Shown here piece by piece: positions 34,028 to 46,435 of a DNA stretch of 64,000 bases (positions within the stretch are counted from its first letter, which is position 1; each line of letters begins with the position of its first letter). The notes under the pieces were generated by a model, which was not told where the DNA came from, ran no database searches, and worked only from the letters and a program-made list of their open reading frames with translations. Made by a program: the position numbers and the translations under genes. The stretch lies in the NCBI RefSeq assembly GCF_027887165.1, contig NC_077232.1, positions 56,291,788 to 56,355,787 on the forward strand, given 5' to 3'. This stretch comes from Monodelphis domestica (Eukaryota > Chordata > Mammalia > Didelphimorphia > Didelphidae).

Positions 34028-34538
34028 TGTTATTATTTATGTAACTTTCTATAAGTTAGCATTTTGCAATAAGGAGTAGACCCACCCAGGCAAAAGGCCT
34101 ATGTACTCTAAGTAGAAGAGTGTTACTCATTTGTGGGAGGGCAAGCATCTTCTAAGAGGAAGGACTGAAGGCTTCTCCCTCTCAGCATCCTGTCAGTGGA
34201 AGGCCCACAAATCGCTAACTCTAAGCAGGGGCTTTAATTGGAACTGCCATATGGGGTACATCCATTAACATAAAAGGCATATCCATCTTACCATCTATGC
34301 CAGGGGGCATGTCCAGAGGAATGGGGGTGGCCTTGGACCCTGTGGCCTGTCCTCTTGAGATCTGATATGATATAATGTTAGGGTATATAAATGATATAAA
34401 ACTCTCATTCAATTGTCTTAGGTGTGAGGAAGTCCAATGACCCAGCTTTGCTGAGAGACACCATTCTCTCTCAATAAATCTGTGATTGGCTTTGCTTTTG
34501 CCTCTTTTCTTTCAGATTGGTTGAAAAATATTTGTCAC
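34028..34538 (+). mobile_element. Probable solo LTR
   Basis: A TATA-like GGGTATATAAATG near 34381 and a CTCAATAAATCTGTG signal at 34470-34484 precede a TTTGCTTTTGCCTCTTTTC stretch and a CA end, the usual order of an LTR's 3' half. The left end is approximate. Confidence 0.4.
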
Positions 34539-34829
34539 AAGGAGCCTGTTTTGTCTATATGGAGTTAAAATTTGAGTGTTTGGGGAAACTAGTCATCATA
34601 TTTTGAGAAGACATCATTTGTCTAGTTAAGTCCTTTACTTTAGCTTTCAAACCTTCATCCTTACAAAAGAGTCAAGGTCAGACTGGATTAAATTAAATTT
34701 TATAAAAAAAATTCATTGAGTTGTTAAGAGGAATACCTAAAGGATGTGTAATTTCTTCAGTATTGATACTCTTTCCAACACTAAAGAATCTGAACCCTTC
34801 TCAGCTTAAAAAATCATTTTCAAGAATTG

Positions 34830-35610
34830 CTGTGGTCACATGATTTCAGGAAATTCTGGAGAGACTTACATGAACTGAAGCAAAGTAAAGTAAGAAGAAC
34901 CAGAAGAACATTGTACACTGTGACAGCGATACTGCATGATGAACAATTGTGAATGACCTAGCTATACTGAACAATGCAGTGATCCAAGAACAATCCCAAA
35001 GACTCATGATAAAAAAAAATCATCTACCTCCATAGTCTGATGGAGTTTGAATTCAAAGTAAAGTATACTATATTTCACATTGTTTCTTTTTTCCTTCCTT
35101 CCTTCCTTCCTTCCTTCCTTCCTTCCTTCCTTCCTTCCTTCCTTCCTTCCTTCCTTCCTTCCTTCCTTCCTTCCTTCCTTCCTTCCTTCCTTCCTTCCTT
35201 CCTTCCTTCCTTCCTTCCTTCCTCCCTCCCTCCCTCCCTCCCTTCCTTCCTTCCTTCCTTCCTTCCTTCCTTCCTCCCTCCCTCCCTCCCTCCCTCCCTC
35301 CCTCCCTCCCTTCCTTCCTTCCTTCCTTCCTTCCTTCCTTCCTTCCTTCCTTCCTTCCTTCCTACATCCTTCCTTCCTTCCTTCCTTTTTCTTATTTTTT
35401 CCTTTGTTCAAGAGCTCTTCCACAAAACAACTAAAATGGAAGAGTCTCTTATGTGATTACACATGTATAATCTATATCATATTGCTTACTACCTATTGGA
35501 GTGTGTGAATAGATGGAGGGAGAGAATTCAAAACTAAAAAAAGATACTAAACATGTTTCTTTCATATAATTGGGGGGAAAATAAAAATAAAATCTTTAAA
35601 AAAGAGTTTC
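34830..35610 (+). mobile_element. L1 3' end carrying a large TTCC expansion
   Basis: ORF2 end (GAACATTGTACACTGTGACA; AATGCAGTGATCCAAGAACA) leads to a 3' UTR whose T/C-rich spot has expanded into the tetranucleotide tract at 35088-35393. The UTR then resumes (ACATGTATAATCTATATCAT) up to an A-rich end. Confidence 0.7.
35088..35393. repeat. (TTCC)n/(TCCC)n microsatellite, about 300 bases
   Basis: Pure TTCC units with two embedded TCCC blocks (about 35220-35241 and 35272-35311). All open frames over it are low-complexity shadows. Confidence 0.97.
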
Positions 35611-36898
35611 TATGGACCCTAAATTCCTCAGCTTTAAGTAAACCTGGCTATACTGTTTCTTGGAAACTCACATCGGTCACTACAAACTTTCCTAGCTTGA
35701 AAAGACCTATTAGATTTTGAACTCCATGAGTAACATTTTTCAGAATCCCAAGTCACCTCCAGGCTAGAAATTGGGTTCTCACTCTGATCAGAATGAATGT
35801 CATGAAGGTGCCTGTGGAGGATATTTCTTCTGAAAGTAGTGGCAGTACTGGACATCAGAGCAGTCTGGCATAATCTGTTCTTAATAAAGCCAATTAGTGA
35901 TCATCATTCTTTCTTTTTTGAGATTTTCATTAACTATATTTTAACCAATACATTGTGGATACCTCTTTCTATCCATCACGACACCTTGAATTGTTGTACA
36001 TTTACAACAATAATTCAGATTTATGTGGAAATTAAAGCAAAGTTATTCACAGATTTCAGATTTATTGTTTTTTCAAAAAAAAATCAAAGTGTTTTCTCTT
36101 CAGTAGTCATCTTCCATTTCCCACAATCTTTTGCATATTACCAACAATAACTCAGCAATTAATGGAAGCAATGTGAATACTTTCAGTAGCCTGGGATATG
36201 GTTTGTCTGGGTCTTGTGAGATGAACTCATTGCCAATTGCCTTGCCTCAGCACCTTCTGGGATCACATGACTTTGTTATCTTAGTTAAAGCTAATCCCTT
36301 TATGTATTATTTCCTCATTATTATATGGAAACTTTGAGGGTGATATGCAAATTGATAGGTACTGCTGTGAATTATACTTAACATGTATAGATATTTTTAA
36401 GAATCAGTTTATTATGTGTTCAGAACACAGTTCCATGGTACACAAAAAATAATGGGACCTAAATATTTTCAGCAACCTTTTAAAGATTTTATGTCAGGAT
36501 GGATATAGTTTGTTTCAGAAAACACAAAGGGAAAGATAAAGATACATATCACAGAACCTATAGCAGAAAGGGAAGATCTACATGTGGTACAATAATAAAC
36601 TGATCTATAATATAATGGGATTTCACTGATATCTCAGTTGAGATTTTGCAAGCAGACAAAGCAGAAACTGACCAGATAGTAAGATTATAATTAGAGCCTC
36701 AGCTTGATTTAAAGTTTATGTGACTATATGAGTTATATGAGATGGCAACAATATTAAAATTCTCTTAACACAAGATCAAGAATTGTTTGCTTTCTATAAG
36801 CATCCTCAGTACTTACCACAGTACTTGGCATAAGCAAGCATATAATAAATTCTTTTTTACACATTCATCAAAAACTTTTCAACACTCTTATATTATCT
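35611..36898. other. Unassigned intergenic DNA
   Basis: No gene is recognised. A scrap ending AGTACTTGGCATAAGCAAGC near 36818 looks like an L2/MIR tail. Confidence 0.35.
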
Positions 36899-37605
36899 TG
36901 TGAAGATTAAATTAACTCTGCCCTGTCCATTTTTAGATTTAATCACCAGAAGCTTATGCACCCCACTTACACTGAGTGGTGGAGGTCTGTGACCCACATG
37001 TGTGATAGTGGGTGATGAATCCGAATCAACTGACTGCCCCCTGGGCAGTCCTAAGCAAAGCTTTAGCTATAATTGGTACACATAAAATGGAAGAAAGTCA
37101 CAGGAAGTGACAAAAAGGAATGATCTTTAAAAATTCCAAGAACTCCCTGTGAGAGGGCTTTTTGGTTTTCTGTCTTCAATTTGACTTTGGAGGGGCTCAA
37201 TTGAGGATCTCAGACTGCTTCAACTTTCCTTAAAACTACCAAGTGGGGTGAGTGAAAAAGGCTGACTCTTTTCCTGGATTTTTCTGAAGGGACTAGCCTC
37301 AGGAGACACCTACCCTCTTGAGAGAGGCTTCTTGCATCCCCAAACCCTCCAAGACTGAGGCCCCTCTGGCTAAGGGCTAATTAGCCCTGCCTGGGTTGAG
37401 CCAGGGGTTGGAGCAAAATACTTCGTGTGTAGGCTAGATATCTTACCTTATCCTCTTACTGGTTTTCTTACTTTCACTCTTTCCATATTTTATAAATAAA
37501 TTATTAAAATACATCTCTTTGGAATTTGACTAAATTCCTGGCAAGCCTACTCTTAAATAATCCACTCTAACCTTTTATATTAACCCCTTAAGTTTCTGGT
37601 TTACA
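36899..37605 (+). mobile_element. LTR of the recurrent family with leader-like sequence after it
   Basis: It starts TGTGAAGATTAAATTAACTC and ends GGTTTACA, about 707 bases, with an AATAAA-type signal near 37493. The next bases (TTTGGCTGACCACAAAGGTT) look like a primer-binding region, so this may be the 5' LTR of a largely lost element, unlike the solo copies. Confidence 0.6.
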
Positions 37606-38640
37606 TTTGGCTGACCACAAAGGTTATGATGAATACCCTCTATCTTCCTAAATTTTCTTGACTTTTCTTGACTTTTGTTACTATCCCCAAGTCAGCTTTT
37701 TAATAACTTGAGTCTACGTTGCACAGCTGCTAAAGGTAAGTTCTATTTTTTCTTTTTATCCTTAAAAATAAATATAACATAACTATTTTTAATCTTAGCT
37801 GCAGGACCCTGAGGCCTCACCTGAGGAAACTGTTCCCAAACCCACTCCTCTCACAAACAACCCAATTAGTTGATCTTCAGGTTTTCACCTTGGGGGGGGG
37901 GGAATTCTTTCTTTCAGCTACCTTGCTGACAGTAAGTTGACTGCTTTGTTTATTAACTAGCTGTGAGGTTCAAACCTGAGGAAAAGCTTTCACTCCCTCT
38001 CAAGGGGGAAAGTAGTCCGGCTCCACCCCAACAGAATTCTATCTCGAAGCCAAAAAATCTCCAAGAAAACAAAACAAAATAAAACTCCATTTGATTTTTT
38101 TATTAGGGAGAGTGATTATTAAGCTGAAATTAACAAAGTTTTAGCTTCCTTTTTTTTATTTTACTCCTGAAAACCTACTTTCCTTTTCTCCAAGCCTGAT
38201 GTGTCTCTAGAATTAACTTAAGTGAGAAGTAAAACTTGGGGAGATCAGTTAGGAAGAGCAGTGTTAAAGTAACAACAACAACAACAAAAAAAACAAACTG
38301 GTCCTTTTTACTCTAAGAGGCTTTTACAGCCCAAATAAGGTAAAAGATAACTTATAAAAACCTTTTTTTCCCCCTCAGGCCAACTAAAAAAAAAAAGTAG
38401 CCCAGAAGCCTCTCCCTGGAAACACGTGGTTCTAGCATTTTACCCTGATGGGGGAGGCAGCTGCCTCTCCTTCCCCTCCTATACTTAGCCTCCAACAAAA
38501 GGTTTCCTCTTATACCCTCCATCCAAGGAGTTAATTAAATCAAGGTGTGACATCCTAAAAGGGACCACACCCTTACCTTTAATTATCACACCCTGACTTA
38601 AACCCAAGAGCACCATCTACTGACAGAACCCAGAATTACA
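37606..38640 (+). mobile_element. Possible leader/internal remnant of the same retrovirus
   Basis: Sequence after the LTR holds a primer-binding-like start and a splice-donor-like CTAAAGGTAAG near 37729. No gag, pol or env text is recognisable. It is an old fossil and its right limit is uncertain. Confidence 0.3.
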
Positions 38641-40150
38641 AGCAATTTAATAAATAAATATATGTATATATTAAAAAAATAAAATAAAAATAAATTTTAA
38701 AAATTATGAATCAATTAGCAAGAGAAATAAAAAACATCAACAAAAATCCAAATAAAAGAGAAAAGACAACTTCTGGATGAAATATAGACTATCAAAGTCT
38801 TATGTGTAAAAATTTTAAGGAAAAATGAACCTATAACAGGTCTTTGAAGTGGTTTAAGCAATTATGCACTTTCCCAGTCAGTAACCAGGACTACAGAAAG
38901 TTTGCCACACTAGGAAAGACAGAAAAGGGGACTAAATTTATGGCAGCAAATGTGAACCAAGATGAAGTCAGAATAATCAATATTATGGATTTGATTTAGA
39001 GTGTGTGGTACAAGGAAGACCTGCATTTAACAGGTTAAATAGTGTTAAATAGTCACAACCTTGAGTCTCACACATGATCAAGTCCTTGTGCTCTTTGCAC
39101 AGAATGTCATCAGTCCACGTAGGATTGGTTTGGTCTCTTTGACCTTGTGCTCGATTGGCACTATGCAAGTAGCTTTGTGCTTCTTTGACACTGTACAATG
39201 GCTCTTTTTGTATTTCCTTCTCCTGGAATCAGATAGTATCATTAAGCAAAGTTCCATAATTTTTTTTAAACAATCAATGGTATCATTTTTATAGTCTAAA
39301 GCTTTTGGGATATATATTGACATTAGGACAAATGTATTTTAAACTTATATTACTGCAAAAATAAAAAAAAAAGTTAAAGAAAATATTCTCAATACTGGTG
39401 ACACATGCTTCAAATGAAAAAGGAGAGAAAAGTAAAACTGAAATAGTATAGTGTACATGCAAGAAAAAGCAATAATGAAAAAAAATTTATAAATCAAAAA
39501 TATATAGCTTACAATCATTGACATACTGTGTCAGCTAAGGAAAGGTAGAATACAAAGGTTTCTCACCAAAAATGAGGTCCATTTCCTTTTCAGACTTGGC
39601 CATGATCCACTGTGTGAGTGAAAATGATTTTTCACAAAGTAACAGTTTTTTTGTAAAGAACAATAGTACAACAGTTAATTCACATTCAAGAAGTATCAAA
39701 ATCCTCAAAGTTATAATAGCCCATTTAATGACAATAGCAAACAAACCCACTATCATTAGGATCCATGAGTCTGCTGTATGAGATTTAAAGCTAATGGATA
39801 CTTGTCACAAGTTTTTTTTCAGGTGTAGCAATCTTTTAACCTTGGCTGAGATATTTAAAAAAATCTATTACTACCCTCATTACAAAAATGTGGCAGAGTA
39901 GTCTACAAAAAACCCAAACCTCTGAACTGTTGATGTTGGGTCTGAAAAAACATCACCAAAAATCTAGATCATTCTGGTGGAATTGTAGAGTAAGCTAAAG
40001 AGTTACAAATGGGAGATATCTTGGCAGCCATCTAGGGGTACCATGCCCTGGGAACAACTTTCCAGCTCCTCTGATATGAGACTGTTATGTTTTACCCATT
40101 ACATTTTACAAATGTGGATGTGGGAATAGGATTGCACTTCACTTCAGCTA
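38641..40150. other. Unassigned intergenic DNA
   Basis: An A-rich patch at 38640-38800 is followed by DNA with several short open frames on both strands (for example 39078-39323 and 39535-39756 on the minus strand). I cannot match any of them. Confidence 0.35.
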
Positions 40151-40490
40151 CTAAAATGGGCCCTTTAACTTAAACATGATCAGTTAAAGCTATTGAAAAA
40201 AATCTAAAATTCATGTTTGAAGACCTCTTAAAATTAATTTGAGATATTTAGCCCATTAAAATTTTCAAACAACCAAAGCCCAGATAAACCTGGGAAGACT
40301 TATGTGAACTGGCACAAAGTGAAATGAGCAGAACCAGGTGGATATCATGCATAGTAACAGTAATATTATAATGATGATCAATTACGAAAGACTTAGCTAC
40401 TCCAATTAATACACTGACATAAGACAAATTCAAAGGAACTGTGATGAAAATTGCTACTCATTTCTAGAGAAAAAAAAACCAATTTAGTAT

Positions 40491-41739
40491 TGCTATGGGT
40501 TGGGGTCCAGCCCCACTTGTGGCTCCAGGGATTCTCGGCAGGTAGAACGGGTCCGCAAAAATTTAAAACAGAAAACAGCTGTGCTTAAAAATCAGCCACG
40601 GGCAAGTTTTACATCTGGTGGCTGCTCCGACATGTCCAGGCATGGTACTTATTCTTATACCCATTGTCTTGGCACACAGATACAATTTTTAGCACACATC
40701 TTTGAGTAAAGATAATTGGAAAAGTGATACATTAACTTTTATCAAATCACTTGATTAACATTCTGAGATCATTCTATATTCTTGTATTGTAACTATTGAT
40801 TCTTGACAGAATAAAGGTTCCACACAAGATAAATTATTTTGTCACAGGTGGCTTAATTTTCTCATTAACCTGTGAGGAGTCTAAGCTTAAAAACAATCAA
40901 GGAAAGCTACTTATTATTATTTTTTTAAAGCCTTACCTTCCGTCTTGGAGTCAATACTATGTATTGGCTCCAAGGCAGAAGAGTTTTAAGGGCTAGGCAA
41001 TGGGGGTCAAGTGACTTGCCCAGGGTCACACAGCTGGGAAGTGGCTGAGGCCAGATTTGAACCTAGGACCTCCCATCTCTAGGACTGGCTCTCAATCCAC
41101 TGAGCTACCCAGCTGCCCCCTACTTATTACTTTTAATAAAAAGAAATAATTAATCTGAAATTCTTAAAGATAATTCAATAATCATAAAATTGGGGTTGAG
41201 AGACCAGAGAGGCATTGAGAACACAATTCAGGTTTAATATTAGACTTATCATTTTTCAGGGTTTACTAGGGAGTTTCTCAAGGGGAAGAATCAAGTCATT
41301 GAGGCATGATGAAGCTTGGGGCACCTGTACATTTTGTATGGGCCTTTATGATTGATTTATATACTGACTTTAGGAGAACAAGTTTCTATGTGGGGGGAGT
41401 AGGGACATTCTGGGCTTGACTTGTGGTTAGCTTGCTGGTAATGATGTACGAGAGCAAAAATTAATTCATGATAGTCTTTTTTGGGTTTGGATTTTAGAAT
41501 CTGATCTTTTGGTGATATTTTGGGGAAACAGAATGCAAGTATTTTGCTCTTATATTGTTCCTTCTGAGGCTAGGGAGTGGACAACAATCATGCCAATTCC
41601 ATTAGTAAGGGATGTTAATGAGAAAAGTCATACAGAGGGGACTGAGTGGGCAAGTCCATCCTGTCAAAGAGACACTTTGTGACTTCTTGATTACCACATG
41701 TGACCTTGTCATGACATTGTGGCCTGATGGCTCCCAGCA
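40491..41739 (+). mobile_element. Solo LTR in L1, itself holding a SINE
   Basis: It runs from TGCTATGGGTTGGGG to CCCAGCA, with TAGTAT (40485-40490) and AAGTAT (41740-41745) as a probable 6-bp target duplication, which would suit a class II (betaretrovirus-like) element. AATAAA lies near 40810. Without the SINE it is about 1.05 kb. No internal region is attached. Confidence 0.5.
40918..41119 (-). mobile_element. Young tRNA-like SINE, antisense, with 10-bp target duplication
   Basis: Reverse complement of the family at 13564. CTACTTATTA flanks it near 40907-40916 and 41120-41129. It lies inside the LTR of 40491-41739. Confidence 0.85.
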
Positions 41740-42096
41740 AAGTATGAGTTCAGATTGAAGCATATTTTTTCACTTCTTTTTGTTTTCTTGCTTTTTGTAA
41801 CATGGCTGATATAAAAATATGTTTTGCATGATTTCACAAGTAGAATTGATATATTATTTACTTTCTCAATGTGTTGTAGAGAAACTTGAGGGAGAGAATT
41901 TTGAACTCAAATATTTTTAAAAGATTATTAAAAATAATTAATTAAAAAAAAAGAATTTCATCTTCCTTCCTTCCAAAGAAGAATAAGTTGTCTTTTCTAG
42001 TACCAAATTCTCTCAGACTATATCCAGAACACGGTCTCCAACTCTATTCATAGATCATTTCTCTTCAAAAATCGGAATATCCATTGTTGTACTTCC

Positions 42097-42895
42097 TGTA
42101 AGGATAATTTTAGCATTGTGACCTAAACTAAATTTAATTATTGGTCACCATGAGATATCCCAAATAAAATACCCAAGTCATCTGGAAATTTATGGTGATT
42201 TTAATTAAGATAGTGTGAATTTCAAAACTACTCCACCCTATTCAGACCATTCTTTAGAAGATCAGATTTAGCTATTTCCTGATCAATAACAATAGAGATA
42301 CTTGGAATAACAGAATCAGGTCTTGGAAACTACATTTTCCACCCTAATCAGTGCAACAAGTTTAGGAAGGGCTGCAGCAAACTCAAGATTTAATTATTTG
42401 AGAATATGGCCTTCAACAAACATGTGCAAAAAAAGGACAGACCTCTGGGTGGTCCTAGGTCAATCTAGAGCCACCATTGGCACATATAAGACGCAGAAAG
42501 TGAGGTATAGAACAGCCTCTGGAGTTCTCAGGACTTCCTGTGAGGAGGGCTAGAGTCAGTTTGAGGCTGATGCTTGGGGTTGGAGGAGCCCTGCAGACTG
42601 CTTTCCTTCAGATTGGTCACGTGAGTGATAAGGACTGATCCCTTTCCCTGCCTTGGCTCTCCAAGGCCTTAATGCCCACTTTGGCTCAGCCTGAGCCAGA
42701 GTGGTTCTGAGTTAAACTTCTTTCCTTCTCTCCCTTTTCCTTCTCTCTCTCTCTCCCTCTAATATTTTCTTCCTCTTGTAATTAAAACAACATAAAATTG
42801 GGCAGCTGACTTGAGTGTTTCATTTAAGAATTATATAAGTGAATTCCTTGGTGACCTTAAATTAATATATATCAGTCTTTTAAAGTGATTTCAAT
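42097..42895 (+). mobile_element. LTR of the recurrent family, + orientation
   Basis: It shares CAGACTGCTTTCCTTCAGAT, GGTCACGTGAGTGATAAGG and the CT-rich AATTAAAAC region with the copies at 32574 and 36899. The start is approximate and may lie nearer 42207. It abuts an inverted relative. Confidence 0.5.
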
Positions 42896-43287
42896 ATCAC
42901 AATAGAGGAAAGAAATTAAGAAAGAGAGAGAGAGAGGAAAGAGTTAATTTAAACTGCTCTGGCTCAGGCTGAGTCACCAGCCAGAGCCACCTCTCTGGGA
43001 AAAGAGCACGAAGAGAGGAAGTAATGCGAAATATATGGACGTTTTTACATCACTTTCCTGTGTCTCATCTCTACCAATGGTAGCTTAGCTTACTTAGGAC
43101 AACCCAGGGATCTGTCAGCTGTTTTCTGCACATGTCTATCAAAGGGCATCCTCCTGAATACTTAATGCTTAAGTATGGGTATAGACATTCCTGATTTTGT
43201 TAATGTAAAGATCCCAAGACATTCCTGATTGTTAGACTAAGAATCTCCATTGCTATAATCAGGAGATAGCTAAATCCAATCTTCACA
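42896..43287 (-). mobile_element. Partial LTR of the recurrent family, inverted
   Basis: The minus strand begins TGTGAAGATTGGATTTAGCT at 43287, the family's start, and runs to a CT-rich part near 42900. The 3' end seems lost. Confidence 0.5.
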
Positions 43288-43289
43288 CT

Positions 43290-43960
43290 CCCCATCACTA
43301 AAGCAAGTCCTCTTTCCTCCACTCCTTTTTAAATTCTTTCTTCCTTCTTTTTCTCCCATCTCCTGAAGACCCTTCTCCTTTGGAGATCACAGTCAGTCGC
43401 CTTCCTATCATTACTAATTCTTGATTTGACCTGAGTATATTATATATTCCCCTCTATTCCACCAGTGCACCTCACTCTTTCATGTCCCTTCCTATTTTGC
43501 AATATAGTCTCATTTAAAATCTACCAAAACATTGCCCCAGGCCTGCTTCATCACAATTATCTCCACTAGATCCCCACTTTCACACTTGTCTCCTCATGTA
43601 CATTTTTTTTTTGCTATCACTGTGGCTGTTATCAGAAGTATTTGTTGACTTCTTGCATTTTTGTTTTCTAGGGCATTCAAGTAGCAAGTATAATCTTTTC
43701 AGTTCTGATTTTCTCTCTAAGAATGTTTTAAATACCTTTTTACTATTGAATGTCCATTTCTTGTCTTTATCTATGGTTAAGCACACCAAATTGAAAGGGG
43801 TGGTTGCCACAGGGCAACTCCAGTTTGGAATCAAGTTCATTGCAATACATCATGGAGAAGGTCTATGTATGAGAGTACAAGAAATATTAGTTTTCAAAAT
43901 ACTGAAAATCAACAGAGAGAAAAAAGAATCTGTAGAAAGTTTGGCATGAAATATAACTAT
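43290..43960. other. Unassigned intergenic DNA
   Basis: Short open frames lie on both strands near 43580-43950. I recognise no family. Confidence 0.35.
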
Positions 43961-43964
43961 ACTA

Positions 43965-44250
43965 GATCATCCCAAGAATGCTGGACTCAGAGTTAGAGAG
44001 ACTTGAGTTTAAATCCATCTCAGACATTTACTAGTTTCATGACTCTGGGGAAAAAACCCAACCCCTTGTTTCTTTTGGTCTCACTTTCTCATCTATAAAA
44101 TGGGAATAATAATAGCACCTACTTCCCAAAATGGAACAATATTTATAAAGTAGGTTGCAAACTTTCAAGCACTATTTAAGTCCTAGTTATTATCATCATC
44201 ATCGACATTGTCATTGTCATTATCATCATCATCATCATCATTCTGGTTCT
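43965..44250 (+). repeat. MON1-type CORE-SINE followed by a (TCA)n run
   Basis: GCTGGACTCAGAGTTAGAGA, GAGTTTAAATCCATCTCAGA and CTCATCTATAAAATGGGAAT are in order. It ends in ATCATCATCATC repeats at about 44190-44240. Confidence 0.7.
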
Positions 44251-44439
44251 TGAGTTTAGTTTCTTCTAAGAATGTTTTGATCCTGGGTAAAGTGTGACTC
44301 CAGAATAATCAATTCATGAATTTTATTGTTATATATGCTATTAGTTAAGATTTCTAATAATCTAGTTGGAATTGGTTCTTTCAAAGGAAAAAAATAATGG
44401 GACACTTAGAAAAGTTCAGTTATCACCTTGGAAACAAAA

Positions 44440-44850
44440 GAATACTGAAACCTAAGTAGTGACTTGCCCCAAGGTATATAGATAGTAAACCGATAAGGTT
44501 GCAGGTTGGATTTGAACTCAGGTTCTCAGAAACTAATTAGGTGGGTGACCCTCATTAAGTGACTTAATCTCCATTTGCCTCATTTTCTTCACCTAATAAA
44601 TAGGGATAATAATTGTACCTAGATCCCAGGGTACACTATATGAACATCAACTATCATTGTTATTATTATTATTATATCTGGTTTTAAAAAATAATTATAT
44701 TTGCTAACAAAACTGCCAAGACAAAGGTATGAGTTGTAACAGAGGAGGAAATTGAATCAGAGTGTGAAGAAGTTGCTGCCTAAGGTCATCCAGTTAGTAA
44801 ATAGCAGATTCAGTGCCCAATATCATACCTAATAGGCAAGAACAACAACA
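44440..44850. repeat. Cluster of CORE-SINE pieces
   Basis: An antisense MIR-like piece (GTGACTTGCCCCAAGGTATA) is followed by a + strand piece (TTAAGTGACTTAATCTCCAT). Another antisense piece (AAGGTCATCCAGTTAGTAAA) lies near 44785. Confidence 0.55.
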
Positions 44851-45059
44851 AAAAATTGGTACATGATCATGACTATGGAACAATTAATAGACTGTAAGAG
44901 ACTGTTAATGAACTGGTTCATTTTGCCAAACTATTTCTCTACCTCTATTCCTTTTTCATTCTTTATCTTCCAAGGAGACTTGGGAGAAATAATATATTTG
45001 AAAAACAAATATTATAACAAAAGCTCAAAAAATCTTAATTTTTGATATGATTTACTTAT

Positions 45060-45690
45060 TAACTGATCTGATTTCTGATATTGGTCTATTGAAGTAATGT
45101 ACTTCCTATTTTGCTAATTTTGGCATTTTATATTTCTATTAATATATATATCTTTTTGTTTTTAATTATCAAATTCATTAACATATAAATATAGCATAGT
45201 ATCTGATAACTTGTTTCCTGTTGACTTCCTTGTGATCTCTTTTTCCTCTTTTAATATTTTTTAGTATTTTTAACATTTCAGGTTTTAGTTCTGCTTTTTA
45301 TTGTTTGTAGTCATTTATCAATTTTACTGGTATTTTAAAAAACAAGTCCTTGGTTTTTTATCATTTCAATTGCTTTCTTATTTTCAATTGTATTCATCTC
45401 TGCTGTTATCTTAGTTTCTGTTGATGTATTGCTTTGTTCTTTCAATGTATTTTTTTTAGGGCACAAACTCAAGTTTCACTTTTTTTTAAAAATAAATACT
45501 GGCATTCCACAATATAAATTTGCCCCTGAGCATTGCTTGTTATATTCCATAGATTTTTATAACATTTGTCTTGTCATTATCTTTGATATAGTCTTCTATT
45601 TTTTCTTATAAATTTCTTATTTCCCAGTGACATCTTTTAATAAATCACTTTTTATTTTCCATATGGATCTACATCTTGAATTTGTGGTAG
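45060..45690 (-). mobile_element. Old L1 ORF2 fragment
   Basis: T-rich sequence parallels the antisense L1 at 21480-21800 (for example AACAAGTCCTTGGTTTTTTA, and ATATAAATTTGCCCCTGAGC followed by TATTCCATAGATTTT). It is heavily diverged. Confidence 0.5.
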
Positions 45691-46164
45691 GATTAATTAC
45701 TTCCAGACTTTCCCCCCATCCATTGCAGAAACAAATTAGCCAGCAATGTTCAAAAGTCATTCTAATGAGCCCCCCTTTTGGGCCAGATCTGATATTTTAT
45801 AATTATAGATAACACCTGGTTTAGATACTCTCTGTGTGGACACAAACTGGCAAATTCTCTGAAATATATTGTCTTAAAGAGTTGTCTAGGGCACTGAACG
45901 CTTACACGATTAGTCCACAATCCTAGAGAGGTGTTTGAAGCTCTCTCTCCTTTAAAAAATAAAAATAACAATAAACTTACAGTCTGCCCTAGAATCAATA
46001 CTATGTAAAAAATTAATAGACCAAAAAAAAAAGCCCAAAACAAATTAAATCCCCAAACCCAGAGGTTTTACATTTGATTCATAAATGTTATGCATATAAT
46101 CAATTTTAAGATATATGTACTTATATCTTCTTTGTGAACTAGTATGTGAATGATTTTGTATACA

Positions 46165-46435
46165 TTTGATAGGCAGAGAAAGCTAGGTGATGTGCATTGA
46201 GTGTTGAGGAGTGTAGTGCAACTCATGTTGGGGAAATCTGAGTTCAAATCTAGCCTCTGCCATTTGCCAGATATGCGGCTCTATTAGCTTCAGTTTTCTC
46301 ATATGTAAAAAGGAGGTAATTATAGTTCCTGTTGCTCAGGGTTGGTGTGAGGATCAAATGATATAATATTTATAAAGCACTTTGCAACAGTAAAGTGCTA
46401 TATAAATGCTAGTTATTATTACTACTATTTTATTC
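46165..46435 (+). repeat. MON1-type CORE-SINE
   Basis: A nearly full unit: GCAGAGAAAGCTAGGTGATG, GAGTTCAAATCTAGCCTCTG, TTTCTCATATGTAAAAAGGA, GTGAGGATCAAATGATATAA and GTGCTATATAAATGCTAG. Confidence 0.7.

Larger units (their letters stand above)
40250..41955 (+). mobile_element. L1 3' end, split by an LTR
   Basis: L1 text (GGGAAGACTTATGTGAACTG; CAGAACCAGGTGGATATCAT) runs to about 40484. It resumes at about 41746 (TTCAGATTGAAGCATATTTT; TATGTTTTGCATGATTTCAC) and ends in an A-rich stretch near 41950. Confidence 0.7.

Noticed and set aside
35004-35508. Open frames of about 140 codons rich in LPSF or KEGR
   Set aside because: They are translations of the TTCC tetranucleotide array.
44190-44240. 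ATC-rich repeats considered as a CRISPR-like or regulatory array
   Set aside because: They are a simple trinucleotide run at a SINE 3' end.
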